64,000 nucleotides of DNA from Gymnorhina tibicen (lineage: Eukaryota > Chordata > Aves > Passeriformes > Artamidae), in the NCBI GenBank assembly GCA_013399875.1, contig VXAZ01001047.1:186001-250000 (forward strand). The letters run 5' to 3'. Shown piece by piece: positions 40,301 through 51,900 of the stretch. The notes under the pieces are model-generated. The model had not been told where the DNA came from. It did no database searches and saw nothing but the letters and a program-made list of their open reading frames with translations. The position numbers were made by a program, and so were the translations under genes. How positions within the stretch are numbered: the stretch's first letter is position 1; each line of letters begins with the position of its first letter.

Positions 40301-43300
40301 TTCATTAGAGAAGAGATTGAACAGAAATGCACCTTCAATATTTTTTAATGAATTTTTAAACATAAAAATGTGCTGCAGGTGTGCAGTTTAATGTATTTGA
40401 CCTTTTAAGGACTGGGTAGAAATGTTTGCTACTAAAACGTTTTCTTGACTATATTTTTTCTATTTCTGTTTTAAAATGTTTCCTTTAAAAGCTTCAGTTG
40501 TTTTCATTTTCATTGACAATCATTTATTTCTTTTTTACTTATATTAATTAATGTCCAATGTAACTGTCAGCTATAAGTTTTGAAGTTATAAGCAAATCCT
40601 GCCAGATACCCTGGAACAGGTGACAACCTCTGCACAGAACATACCATGGCCTGTGCCTGCTGTAGACATCTATATGTATTTCCATGCATTTTTTACCTTG
40701 TAGCAGAATTTCTTTTAATAGCACAGAATATATAGTAACTGAATAACTACTTTGCCACTTTTCTCTCAAAAAAATGGTTTTAGGAAGTAGTGAATGCATT
40801 TTACTAAAATAATTTCACGTCTTTCAAAAAAAATCTATGTCAATACTAATTTCTAGCCTGAGTTCAATAAATAAGACAAGCTTTACTTAAATATTTTAAA
40901 AATGGGTAGAATAGAAGAAATATTCTAGTGAGATACTAAATAAGATTTGAGGTTCCAAATTTCCTGTGGGACAGGAGATGCCTGATACACATATACCTCA
41001 TCCTTTCAGGGTTTTCTGGGGCTTTGTATGTTTGGGGGTTTTTTTATGTATTAGGTTTAGAGACAGTTACAAAAAATGAAGTAAAGAAAATGTGATAGGT
41101 TTTGAAATCACTCAGAGAAAACTCTGATATTGAGTTCTTCCTTAAAGACAATTAAGTAAATGTTGCATTGTTTCAGTATTACTTCCATTCCATTATGAAA
41201 CAGAGGATTTTGAGCAATAATATGCATTCCTCCCTCTGGTGAATGCACAGCTAAAAGTAAGGTCCTCACAAAGAAGCAAGATCAGCATAGATCTCTGCCT
41301 GTTATTTTGCTTTCAGCTAATACCACAACCCCTGAAAAAATTCTACTCACCTTTTACTCTCCATTCAATCCTGACATATATATCAGAAATTATTGGACCA
41401 ATGAGCATTTCACATGCATATCACATCAGAAGGAAAAAATGCATCTGCACGAAATGCACTTCTAAAGGATAGGACAAAACTGCCACTTGGCATTTTGTGT
41501 TACTATCCATTACTAAAATCAAATACTGCATGCTAAAAAAGCATGATTACCACAATCTGTGGAAATATCTTCCTATTCAAATGTGCTTAAAATCTCTGTG
41601 CACACTTCAGTGCTCTTTTCAATGTATTTTCAATTGAAAAAAAATCCTCTTACTTTTACAGACTCTAGTTCCACAAAGCACTTAAGGAAATATTTTTCCA
41701 GTGATGCATTTATCCATAGAATTAAAAATATGCAAATATTTGAACCAAGTTCTATTTCTCCTATTCCCCACTTACTGGCAGGAAAATTTCAGTGTTCTGA
41801 TCGTAATTTTACTGTTTATTACTTTTTATTAGAAGTGTGTTACACAAATATAATACTTAAACCAATACCAGTAATTACCCAGCCCACCAGTAAATTCCGC
41901 TGTGGCATGCCTACCCTAAGTAAAATCTTGCAACTCATTCTACTTTATCCTGAAGAATGATTAGCTGAAACCTGGATCTTATGGGAAATAACCTGACTGT
42001 AGTATATTGTAGCTATGATTGTAGCTGAATATTGTCAAGGGAAACAAATCATATATAAAAGCTAATGTGTGGGAAAACAAGCAAAAAACATAGAAACTAT
42101 TCAAAACACTAGGTCTTCAGTCTTTGGAGTTATGATGCTCAGTGTGCCTCAGAATCAAGCATACTTTTTGTTGAGGCTAAGAGCTAAAACAGTGATGTTT
42201 TTACAGCAGTATCTTATAAGTCAGAGTGTGCAAATACTTACATACTTCTTCATTTGGACTGGGCTGTATCTCACAGCTTTGGAAATTAGGCCATCTATGG
42301 CACAGCATGTTATTCCACCATCCCAGAAGCAGAACAAGACTCAAACTGGGTACACAGAAGAAGCTGTCACAGCTACTCAAAATCTCAACTATACAGCAAT
42401 GGTCACAGTAATCCATTCTAAAGATTTTTTGGCGAGTGGAGATTCCCCTTTGTCTTCACTTTCAAAATCACTAGTTTTCACCTTTGAAAGAGGAAAATTG
42501 GATTAAAGGTATTGGATAAATAATATTACAACCATACGACATTAAATGCTGAACCAGCACGGTCTAAGTCTGCCATTTCACATTTATACAAAAAGTTTTG
42601 TAGTGCATCTCTGTCCTAGCAGATGTCAGATCCTTATCATCCGACCTCCAAGGGTCAGATAAATCTGGTATCAAGTATCAGGCCAAGATAAGTACTGTAA
42701 CGTGGTCTCTCAATAATTCAGCTGAAGTGCCACAATGCAGTTATGTGTGATCCAGACGAAATTTATACTGCCAAGTTATTTGATAATACATAGATACAGC
42801 ATTAGGAAACACTGAGCCACAGGCTTCAAACAACTTCAAGTATCAGGAACAATATACACTAGTCAGCTTTTGCTCCATTCTTTGCAAAGTCCCCAGGGTT
42901 TTTGCTATCATTAGCTGGAATTCTACTTGGGATTCACACTTAATATTTCATGCTGTACTTAGATGTATGTCATCATAGTGGCAATGTTGATAAATTATCT
43001 TTAAAACATGTTCTGCCTTTTCATTTTTATTTCTACTTCTGAAATTTTATGAAACCACACTGGTATGAGAATTAAAAGTAAGCTGAAAATCTCCCAAAGA
43101 TTTCCACCTTTTTTTTTTCTCCATATGGAATTATTTTCCCTTATGTTCTTATCTATATTTTACCAGCCTGCATGCAGAGAGCACACTAAGAAAGGACTCA
43201 ATCCCCATTTTGCTTGTTTTGCTGAGACAAACATTTGGAAAGAATGTTTTTAAAATTCTCCTGTTCCGTATATGAAGAAGATGGGAGAAGAAAGAGCCCT

Positions 43301-43460
43301 TGTTTAACAGAATTCTAGAAAATCACTTAAATTTTGCACAAAAGTTTCATGGACATTATAGGGAGTAATCATAAAAGACAAAATATTTTTTATTTAAAAC
43401 TATATAGATTGAAAAAAAATATTCTGTTTGTGTTCTTCTTCCAAATTTATTTTCCACAAG
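34303..43460. other. Intergenic DNA, no gene seen
   Basis: AT-rich, with G/T homopolymer patches near 38815-38850, 39510 and 41030. Open frames of up to 145 codons (for example 41559-41960 and 42069-42506, + strand) have no recognisable motif, and their composition fits chance frames. A possible conserved non-coding stretch is listed separately. Confidence 0.5.
35190..35500. promoter_or_regulatory. Candidate conserved non-coding element
   Basis: Repeat-free sequence with many short motif-like cores, including AACCACAGTT near 35234 (RUNX-like), ACATGTGGT near 35265-35273 and GTAATTAAGAC near 35478. Regulatory role is inferred only from texture. Confidence 0.2.
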
Positions 43461-43588
43461 TTTGGATGGGGCTTTGAGCAACCTGGTCTAGTGAAAAGTA
43501 CTCCTCTCCATGGCAAGGGGGTTGGAACAAGATGAACTTTAATGTCCCTTCCAACTCAAACCATTCTATGGTTTTATGATTTTATGAA
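43461..43588 (+). mobile_element. CR1 LINE 3' end
   Basis: The sequence has the CR1 3' untranslated end, beginning GGATGGGGCTTTGAGCAACC and running through TCCCTTCCAACTCAAACC. It ends in three degenerate octamers, ATTCTATG, GTTTTATG and ATTTTATG (43563-43586), the characteristic CR1 terminal repeat. It is heavily 5'-truncated and lies opposite to the CR1 piece that begins about 110 bp to its right. Confidence 0.88.
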
Positions 43589-43697
43589 AATTTGAAGTGC
43601 TCTGAGGATTTGGTTTTGATCCAGATAAAACAGTTCTGCAACTTTTCAAAGCCAACCACTAAGTAAAGTTGACAGGATAACTAAGCAAATATTGTAT

Positions 43698-44465
43698 AAA
43701 AGAAAGACAAGACCCCCAGGTCCTTCTCCACAGAGCTGCTTTCCACAGTATCCACTGCTCTCCCCTGATCTATCCAGGTAGCTGGTTCATCATAGAAGGC
43801 GATTAGGTTGGCCAAGCATGATTCACCTTTAGTGTATCCATGCCGACTACTCTTGATCACCTTCTTGTCCTCCATGTGGACAAAGATGGCCCCTGGAATG
43901 AGGCACTCCATCACCTTTCCAGGGTTTGAGGTGAGGCGGACTGTCTGGTAGTTCCCTGGGTCCTCTTACTTGCCCTTTTTGGAAACCAGAGTGATATTTG
44001 CTTTTTTTCCAGTCCTCAGGCACCTCTCCTGAGTGCCACCAACTTCCAAAGGTGATTGTGAGTGGGCTTGCTGCGGTGTCCATCAATTCTCTCAGCACTT
44101 GTGGATAAATCCTATCAAGGCTCATGAACTTGTGGACATCAAGTTTGCCTGGGTGTTCTCTAAACCTGTCATCCTTGACCAAGGGAAAATCTTCCTTCCA
44201 ACACTCCTCTACCCTGGTCTCCCAGATAAGAGATTCCTGGGGGCTGGTCTTGTCCCAGTGAAAAGCAGCATTCAGCAGTTCTGCCTTCTCTGCGCCCTGT
44301 GTTACCAGGGTGTCCCTTCCATGTGGTAACAGGCCCACATTATCCTTAGCTTTCCTTTTGTTATTCATGTGTTTGAAAAAGCCCTTCTTGTTCTCCTTGA
44401 CATCCTTTGCCAGATTTAATTCCAGAGGGGCCTTGGCCTTCCTTGTACTTCTCACTGCATGTGCA
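43698..44465 (-). pseudogene. CR1 LINE ORF2 (endonuclease/reverse transcriptase) fragment with internal deletion
   Basis: On the - strand the conceptual translation matches the region of CR1 ORF2 leading into and through the first reverse-transcriptase motifs. One frame (to 43847) carries KAKAPLELNLAKDVKENKKG, EKAELLNAAF, KTSPQES and GEVPEDWKK. A frameshift then moves to another frame (43681-43914) with KSSRHGYTKGESCLANLIAF and IDQGRAVDTV. Immediately after DTV (about 43744) the frame reads ESSSVEKDLGVL, which in CR1 belongs near the C-terminal part of the polymerase. The central catalytic block, including the aspartate-pair box, is therefore missing. It is a dead 5'- and 3'-truncated copy, non-functional by frameshift and deletion. 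Confidence 0.88.
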
Positions 44466-47400
44466 AAACAAGAACACAAGAACACATAAACTTTTTTTTT
44501 TTGTTGTTATATCCAAAGAGTCAAACATTTACAATCACATACAGGAATATTTATCTAAACATTCATCTTTGGATGATCTGCACTTGGGGATTATCTTTTA
44601 TAAACATAGCATTTGGCGTTTCAAACTTCTGCATCAACTAATGTTCTGTTATTAAAGACAGATACTTCCAAGTAAGTAAAAGTCAAAATCAAGTGATACT
44701 ACCAGTCTTCAGTTAAACTACGTAAGTATTCTGCAAGGAGCTATTCTATCAGAAAAGATTTTTCATTTTTCTGCATTAGCCATCAATCAGACACAAGACT
44801 TTGCATATCTCAAAAACTTTAAATAAAGTAAAATGGAATAGGAATATTCGATCTTCCAGTAGTGATCAATAGTTCTTAATCAAGATGCCACAGTCTAATT
44901 CATGGTTTGCAACCTGATATGAGATGGAAAGATAAGGTTATTGAAAAATGAGCACTAAATATTGTTATCTGTAATATTGATACATGGCATGTAATGCCTA
45001 TAAAGCATGAATAATGAGCTATATAAAAAAGCTATATAATAAAGTCTCCATATAGTAAATCCTGCTTTTGCTATATTGTTTACACTGGGTGGTAACAACT
45101 ACTCATTTTATTTTCAGGAAAGATCTTGAAGATAAAAGGAATGTGATAATTTTTATACATATCCTGCTAATCACAGCTCTGCTTTGTAGTTCCTCAAGTT
45201 GTTCCAGAGGCTTTTCCCTCAGTACTGACAACTGTCCAGCTATTTACAGTGCTGTCTTGAGCTATTGTTAAAATTAGGTGGCCACTGGGGGCTAGGATGA
45301 ACTTCCTTTCCATAGTTCAGAGAATAATCAGAGACGATGGGATGCCAAGTTCCATATAACTTCTTTGGAGTATATAAAGCCAGGTCACTTTCAAAAGGCA
45401 GAAGAAAGCATTTTCAGCTACTTTCAAGTTTTTATTCAACTTTAAATTAGGACCAAATTCCTATTTTATAAAAGAAAAGTAGTATTTTTATTTATTTGTT
45501 TGTTTGTTTGTTGTTATTGTAACTTTTCCTCTCTTTTCTTTCTCTCACATTTGTCTTCCTTTTTTGTACTAGTAAGAAATTAAGTTCTTCACTTAAAATA
45601 CAGGTCTGGGAATCAGGAATTTTATTTTATTTTTTCCCCCCCAAGACTTCCTGCGCAGACACAAATAAACTTAACCTCTACGCCAGTTCTCACACCTGGT
45701 AAAAGAACTTCACCTTTATACTTATCTATTTTACAAAGAGTGTCTTCTCTCCTGTCTATGATTCTTGATTGCTGACAACTTTAATCCATTCATGTTCGTA
45801 GAGTATTTGAGGATGAAAGGTGCAAGAGAAAATTAATGTATATTATTTTGTGGTGGAATGTTTTAATTAAAACCTCATGCAATGATTTCAAATAAACCAC
45901 TCTCCTGTGACCTATGTTTAAGGTGCTTGTCTACATTTACACAGCAAGATACAGGTTCTTCTCCAAGCTAGGTCATATGAGGATACTGACTTCAGCTGAT
46001 GTCGTCAGGCCTCAGAGAGGGTTCCCTCTCCAAAAATGGAAAAGACAGCCTTGGAAGTTTACCTGCTGCCTTTGCTATCTAGTCCCTCACATTAATTAAC
46101 TGTGTGCCTTATTTTGGCCCCACTAACAAACCCTTAAAATGCAAGAAAAGGAGACTAGTAAATGAAAGAGCAACAGGTGGGTTGACAACTGTTCATTCAT
46201 CTAATTCACAGCACTCTTCTAACGTAAGATACCAGGATTTTTCAGTCTCACCTGTAACCTTACTGGGGCAGGTTTTCAAAGGAAGGTGAATTAAATCAAG
46301 CTCATAAGCCATTAACTGCAGTTTAGAAAACAGCTCTTTTTTCTACCATCCGTTCTAGAGTCTTTGCTGTGGCCCCATTCTAATATTACTGCCTTCATCA
46401 AATTGCCACTTTTCCTGCTGCAGACAACAACTGCTCCATTTACTCAGCAGAATCTCAATTTCTTGTAAAGATGCAGCCTCTAAGCAGAACAGAATGTCCC
46501 AGCTAACATCCTAGAACTTAGCAGATGTAGGCCACCTGTTACCAGTTCTGATTTACTGCTGAAGCACCTTGTTTCGCAAGGAGTGGCTTCCCTAAATGCT
46601 TTACCTTTCTTCTCCCTTGTTCATCATTACTTCAAGAATCCTGAAAGGATGAAAGATCCTGAGCTGTATGTATAACCGTTCCACAGGTATGGAACAAGTT
46701 GTCTAAAGGCAAGAAAATTCATTAACACATTATACCTTATTCATAATGACCATCTAATTTGGAAAGTTTCTTCATGGGTAAATGGACCTGAGAAACAGAT
46801 GAAAGGTTATAGATTTGCTAACATATTCATGCAGATGAGCCTCACACAAGAAGAAAACAGGGCCAACCTGCTGAGGCTGGTTTGTAGGTTACCACAGACG
46901 CATCAGATTCGAGAACAAACCTCACTGCTGACGACAGCATGTGTTTTGCATGTGGTGGAAATGCCCATCTTTTACGCAGAGGGTTTTCCAGTACAGAAAA
47001 TAATTTCATGGTTTTGTAGAGGTTGGGTTTGTTTCATTTTAAATAATGTTAACTTATTCATGAGACATTTCAGATTAACCAGAAAACATATAACTTCTAC
47101 CTCTTCAATTCTTCTAAATTATTACTTTTTTAATATAAAAACTCAGCCTATTTCTCTAAACATCTCTCAGATTGAGATTTTTGCTGTGTAATAAATTTTT
47201 TAAATGACCAGGAATGTCATATCTATAATTTTACAGATAGTAACCTGTCTTTCCAGGAGCCTCCGTTCCCTTCACTTGGATAAATTTCTGTACAATTTAT
47301 GCCATTTCTCTTAGTGGGGACATTGTAAACCACTATTTGCTTCCCACAAATAGCCAGAATTTTAAAGTAAGCAAGCTTAGATGGTTGAAGAAACAAGGAA

Positions 47401-47596
47401 GGATGAGAAGACTATTGCGGGGAGTGGGAACAGCAGGCTAGAAACATTGAGAATACCTGTCTCAGAACTGGAGATTTCTAGGATCAATGGCATTTTCACC
47501 TCATTCAGGGCAAAATATTGGCACTCTCTTCATTCAATCATACTTGGCATCCCACAGCTCAACGTATTAATGAAATTCCCCCTCACAACTAAAATT
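44466..47596. other. Intergenic DNA upstream of PRL
   Basis: AT-rich, with a TTTG microsatellite at 45488-45511. No gene is recognised. Distal regulatory sequences of PRL may lie here, but none can be picked out by eye. Confidence 0.5.
45488..45511. repeat. (TTTG/TTTA)n microsatellite
   Basis: About five tetranucleotide units, TTTA grading into TTTG. Confidence 0.8.
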
Positions 47597-47643
47597 AAAA
47601 AAAAAAAAAGAAAAAAAGAAAAAAAGGGGGGAAAAAAAAAGAA
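47597..47643 (+). repeat. 47-nt uninterrupted polypurine tract upstream of PRL
   Basis: All 47 bases are A or G on the coding strand: A-runs interrupted by single G, then GGGGGG, then A9. It ends about 110 bp upstream of the PRL TATA box. Such tracts disfavour nucleosomes and may vary in length between individuals. A regulatory effect is inference. Confidence 0.9.
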
Positions 47644-47727
47644 CCAAAAAATACTGAATATGAATGTGGAAGAAAGGCAATTTGATGTTTGTAATTATCG
47701 AGGCAAACTCCACAACCTGCTGAATGT

Positions 47728-47735
47728 ATGCAAAA
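47728..47735 (+). promoter_or_regulatory. POU/Pit-1-like octamer in PRL proximal promoter
   Basis: ATGCAAAA, one base from the ATGCAAAT octamer, within TGTATGCAAAATGG and about 18 bp upstream of the TATA box. Vertebrate PRL promoters are known to be driven by the pituitary POU factor Pit-1 (POU1F1) from A/T-rich proximal sites. A second A/T-rich candidate, TGAATATGAATG, lies at 47655-47666. Binding is inferred. Confidence 0.5.
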
Positions 47736-47753
47736 TGGACCCTGGATGGTGTG

Positions 47754-47760
47754 TATAAAA
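47754..47760 (+). promoter_or_regulatory. PRL: PRL TATA box
   Basis: TATAAAA lies 77 bp upstream of the ATG. The predicted transcription start about 30 bp downstream (near 47785) leaves a 5' untranslated region of roughly 50 nt, the usual size for pituitary prolactin transcripts. Confidence 0.85.
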
Positions 47761-47836
47761 GTGGTATGTGCAGAGAATAACAGCAAGTATTGAGGTTTCT
47801 TTCTGGTAAAGCGAGTCATCATACAGGATCCCCACC

Positions 47837-47864
47837 ATGAGCACCAAAGGGGCTTCACTGAAAG
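47837..47864 (+). CDS. PRL: PRL coding exon 1
   Basis: 28 coding nt (MSTKGASLK plus the first base of a Gly codon), ending at the donor G|GTAAGA. The short first exon with a phase-1 intron is the conserved prolactin arrangement. Confidence 0.95.
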
Positions 47865-48899
47865 GTAAGACTTTTTGACATTCACCTGCTGATATTTTTT
47901 ATATTTCTTTCCATTTCTATTGAACTAGGAGGCAGCTGAAATGTAACAGATCTAGAAACTGGGTCTTCCAGCCACCTGGTTTTCCAGAAAGGGCAAAACC
48001 TCAAGAAAGGAGCTTGATTTCTTTTGTCTTCTAAGAGTACCTTTGCATTGGGCACCACAGAAAATTGGCTTGAGGGATGTCACACCTGCATGTGAAAGTT
48101 TGGATCTGGACTGGTTTGCTACACCCCTCAGAAGGCTATGACTGGAAGTCATTATCCACAAGTCTAGAGGTGATGTAGTAATTTTGAAATTAATGTTTTC
48201 CTAATGGTCGTCAGCTTTCCAAGCCAACAAGTCTCAGGTTTTCTTATTCATAGAGTTATTCCTCAGAGTATTTTCCTAGCTGCACCGTGCAGCATGTACC
48301 TTGCTCATGGAGGAGGAGGAAGGCTTACTTCAACATCGTGTAAATCCACTTTTTTTGAATGTAGAGCTAGAAAGAAACATCACATGATATCATTAGGGAT
48401 AGTTTTGCTGATTTATGAAATACACTTTATTTAGCATTTTAAATAAGTCTAGTGAAACAATATAGGTAACAGGTCAATTTCCAGAAATAAAACTCTCAGA
48501 ACAAGTACATTCATTTACCAAATATTATCTTTTAATTATTTTCCATTATTTTTCTCTGTCTATTTTATTTCACTGAATAAAAATTCAAACTCTGTTAAGT
48601 TAATATGAAAAGTTTTAAACAGATGAGGCTTTGTGCTTTACATAATGAGAAGTTCTTTATATCAGTTTCAGAAGCTCAGAGAAAAAGACAAAAACTATCA
48701 CTGATTTCTTAGAAGTAGGAAATTTAGGGTTAAACTCTAAAGAGCAAAGAAGCACAGCTGCTGAAAATCTTTTGAAGGAACTCCCAGGACAATCACAACC
48801 TTAAGAGTGACCTAACCACCCTCCCCCCCAAAATTAATTTTAACTCCAAATGTTTGCAAAAAGGAAAAGGACCTCTGGGAGGAGGAGTACAAAAAAAAA

Positions 48900-48932
<33 letters not shown>

Positions 48933-51900
48933 AAGAAAAAAACCAATCTACTTTCCAAACTTACATATCTGTGCAAATATAATTATGTATCTATATTTGC
49001 ACTGTGAAGAAGTTTGATTTGTTTTTTCTTCTGTTTATCACTATGTTATAAAGTCAGACATATAGTAAGAGACTTCAGAATACACTGTACATGCAGCACA
49101 GGTTACCTTGTCTCCTCGAACTCTGTAACAGGCTCTGCTATAGCATCAGGATGACAGAGGGGAGAAAGGATAAAAGAACTACAGAATTACAATGTGTCCA
49201 TCCTCCGCTGCTGTTCAGCAGCCAGCACACGGGGAGCTCTGAGCCGTGTGACAGCACAACACAAATCACCCAGCACCTGGCTCTGACAGCCGCTTCTAAA
49301 TGCACCTGCAAGTCATTGTGAGCCCGTTTTGCTGTGTTTTAAACTTGAACAGGTTTGTTGCTGGTGGTCCTTCTGGTGTCCCACATGCTTCTGACAAAGG
49401 AAGGAGTGACCTCTTTGCCAATCTGCCCCAATGGATCTGTCAATTGCCAACTTTCCCTTGAGGAACTTTTTGACCGAGCAGTTAAACTTTCACATTACAT
49501 CCACTTCCTCTCTTCAGAAATGTTCAATGAATTTGTAAGTACTCCTTTCCTGAGAACAAGAAAATATAAAATTGCAATTTAATACTTTTTAATCACAAAC
49601 ATATGTTAACATATAATAAGTAAACAAATATGACGCTGGGCAGACAGCGATAGTCCCAGTGGTGACCAAATCTGTATATAGTCCTGAATGTTGCTAAGAT
49701 GCCCAGCACTTCTATTAAAAGATACCATTTTCCCATCATTCTTTATCTGTGGGACGTTTGTTTTTGCTGGGTGCCAGTTCCACTCTAGAGACACACCAGA
49801 AACTTTTGACCTTTACAGCATAAAGGAGCGATAAAAGCTATGGAACAACAATTAGCTAGCACAGTGTTTGAGTGGAAGCTCTTACCTTTCTGTCTCAATA
49901 ATGCCTGTCCGCGCTCATTTGCAGGATGAACGCTACGCCCAGGGCCGGGGTTTCATTGCAAAAGCTGTCAATAGCTGCCACACTGCATCTTTAACCACTC
50001 CTGAAGATAAGGAGCAGGCTCAGCAGATTCATGTAAGTCCCATTTCTAGTGTCATTCAGTGTAAGACAGAGCAGGGGAAGGCAGCGAAGGAGGGTTATGG
50101 AATAGTGAGGCAGCAGTCAGAGTGAGAGGGAGATCAGCTCAAACGGAATAAAAAAGCCAGGAAGAGGAAGGCATCAAAAAGCCAAAGTTGATTTAACATT
50201 TGCTGACACTAAGTTACAAACCACACAGCATACATAAGTACCAGTGACTTTCATCATCCCTTCAATTTCCTGTATGGTACATTGAATCACTGCATCTTAT
50301 TTCCAGTTAAAATACTACCTCATGGAGAAAAGCCAAGGTACCATGCTTCTGCAGTGCTGAGGACACTACATCCTTTAAATATTATCTTAAAACATCTTAT
50401 AAACAATTAATATATTTACAAACATAAAAAAACATCGCTCTACGTAGACAGAGGTAAATAGTTTTCCAGTAACTCAAAACACTGGCATTAATAAAAAAGC
50501 ACTCAATAGATATTCTTGCTGTTATCAGTAGGCAAAAGTGGTAACATCATCATCCAAATACAAAGACTCTAGTGTGAAAATCTGCAAAATATCTGTAAAG
50601 GGAAACAAACTACATACATACATAATTTATAATTATTATAAACTTCAGTACAGATGAAGATAATCTTGCTCAGCCTATGCGCACAGATACGAATTGAAAA
50701 TTCTCTGGAGAAAAAACTAAGCAGAGCTATACAAATGGGGCTGTTCCAGAGCAAAATCTGTATCAGTTGCATGGTGGTTTTGGTATCTTTGCAATCCCAC
50801 GTTATCGCCAGCTTCTCAGTGTGTCATTCAGAAATTTTGTTGGGAGCAATAGAATTCACAGTCCTGGGTTGTGCATCTAGCAAAGAAGAAAAGGTTTAAT
50901 ACTGCCACTACCTTAAACCATAAGCTTTATGAATCCCTACTGCCCACAAGAAAAGACAATTTTTAAACCCAGAGAGCCATTGCTGGAAGCACTACTGTTC
51001 AAAGGGGAGGACAGATGAGTTATGTAGAGGCTATAAAAGCTATTTAGTGGTTTACCATAATGTGCACCTTCCAGTCAGTACTAAACTTCAAAAAAAAAAA
51101 AAAATCACTGGATTTTAACATGTTCATCAAAAATCAGATAAGGAGTTCTGGGTTTGCCTTCACAGAGACGAGACATAGTTATGCTTGCTAGTTTTTATTG
51201 TTGAGAGTATTCAATTAGATTTTCCACCGCAATACGGCTTGTGCAAATATTGTAGAACACGATGACACCAATGACAAACTTCAAAAATGCAATTGCATAG
51301 CAGTATCTAAGACAGGGTTATAGGGCACATTCAGTGATAGGTCCTGGAATGAGTTCCTAAATTGACAATGTCTGAGGACACTGCTCTAAACGTCTTCTAA
51401 TTTTACCAGAATTTAGCTTTCTTCTTTTAACTGCCTTTCCTTACTATGGGTGAGCAGCATGAAGACCTACTGAATTTAATATTGGGAGTTCTGCGCTCCT
51501 GGAATGATCCCCTGATCCATTTGGCCTCTGAAGTACAAAGAATCAAAGAAGCTCCAGAAACCATTCTCTCGAAGGCTGTGGAGATTGAAGAACAAAACAA
51601 GCGGCTTCTAGAAGGAATGGAGAAAATAGTTGGGCGGGTAAGTATTAGGTCCTTAACATCCTTCCAGCCTATTGCTTTAAGGAAGACACATACAGCTCTC
51701 CCTACCTGGAATATGAAAGGAAACAGTAGACGTGAAGATAATAAAGAGAGACAAAATAGTCGAGCCCGAGAACTTTTCAGCTTTCTTCTTTCAGCTTTCT
51801 TGTCTTCTGCTATCTTGCAATTTCTAAAGAGACAATGTGATATGATTGTCACAGAATAATCCATCACACTCCCAGTCATGCTTCAGGGGAAGGTGTAATC

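Noticed and set aside
41559..41960. 133-codon open frame, + strand
   Set aside because: No family resemblance and no promoter or splice structure. Treated as chance.
42069..42506. 145-codon open frame, + strand
   Set aside because: No recognisable domain, signal peptide or splice context. Composition and AT-rich setting fit a chance frame.
46799..47191. 130-codon open frame shortly upstream of PRL
   Set aside because: Considered as an upstream exon, but it has no prolactin-like content and no recognisable protein.
51427..51879. 150-codon open frame on the - strand at PRL exon 4
   Set aside because: Antisense shadow of exon 4 and the start of intron 4.
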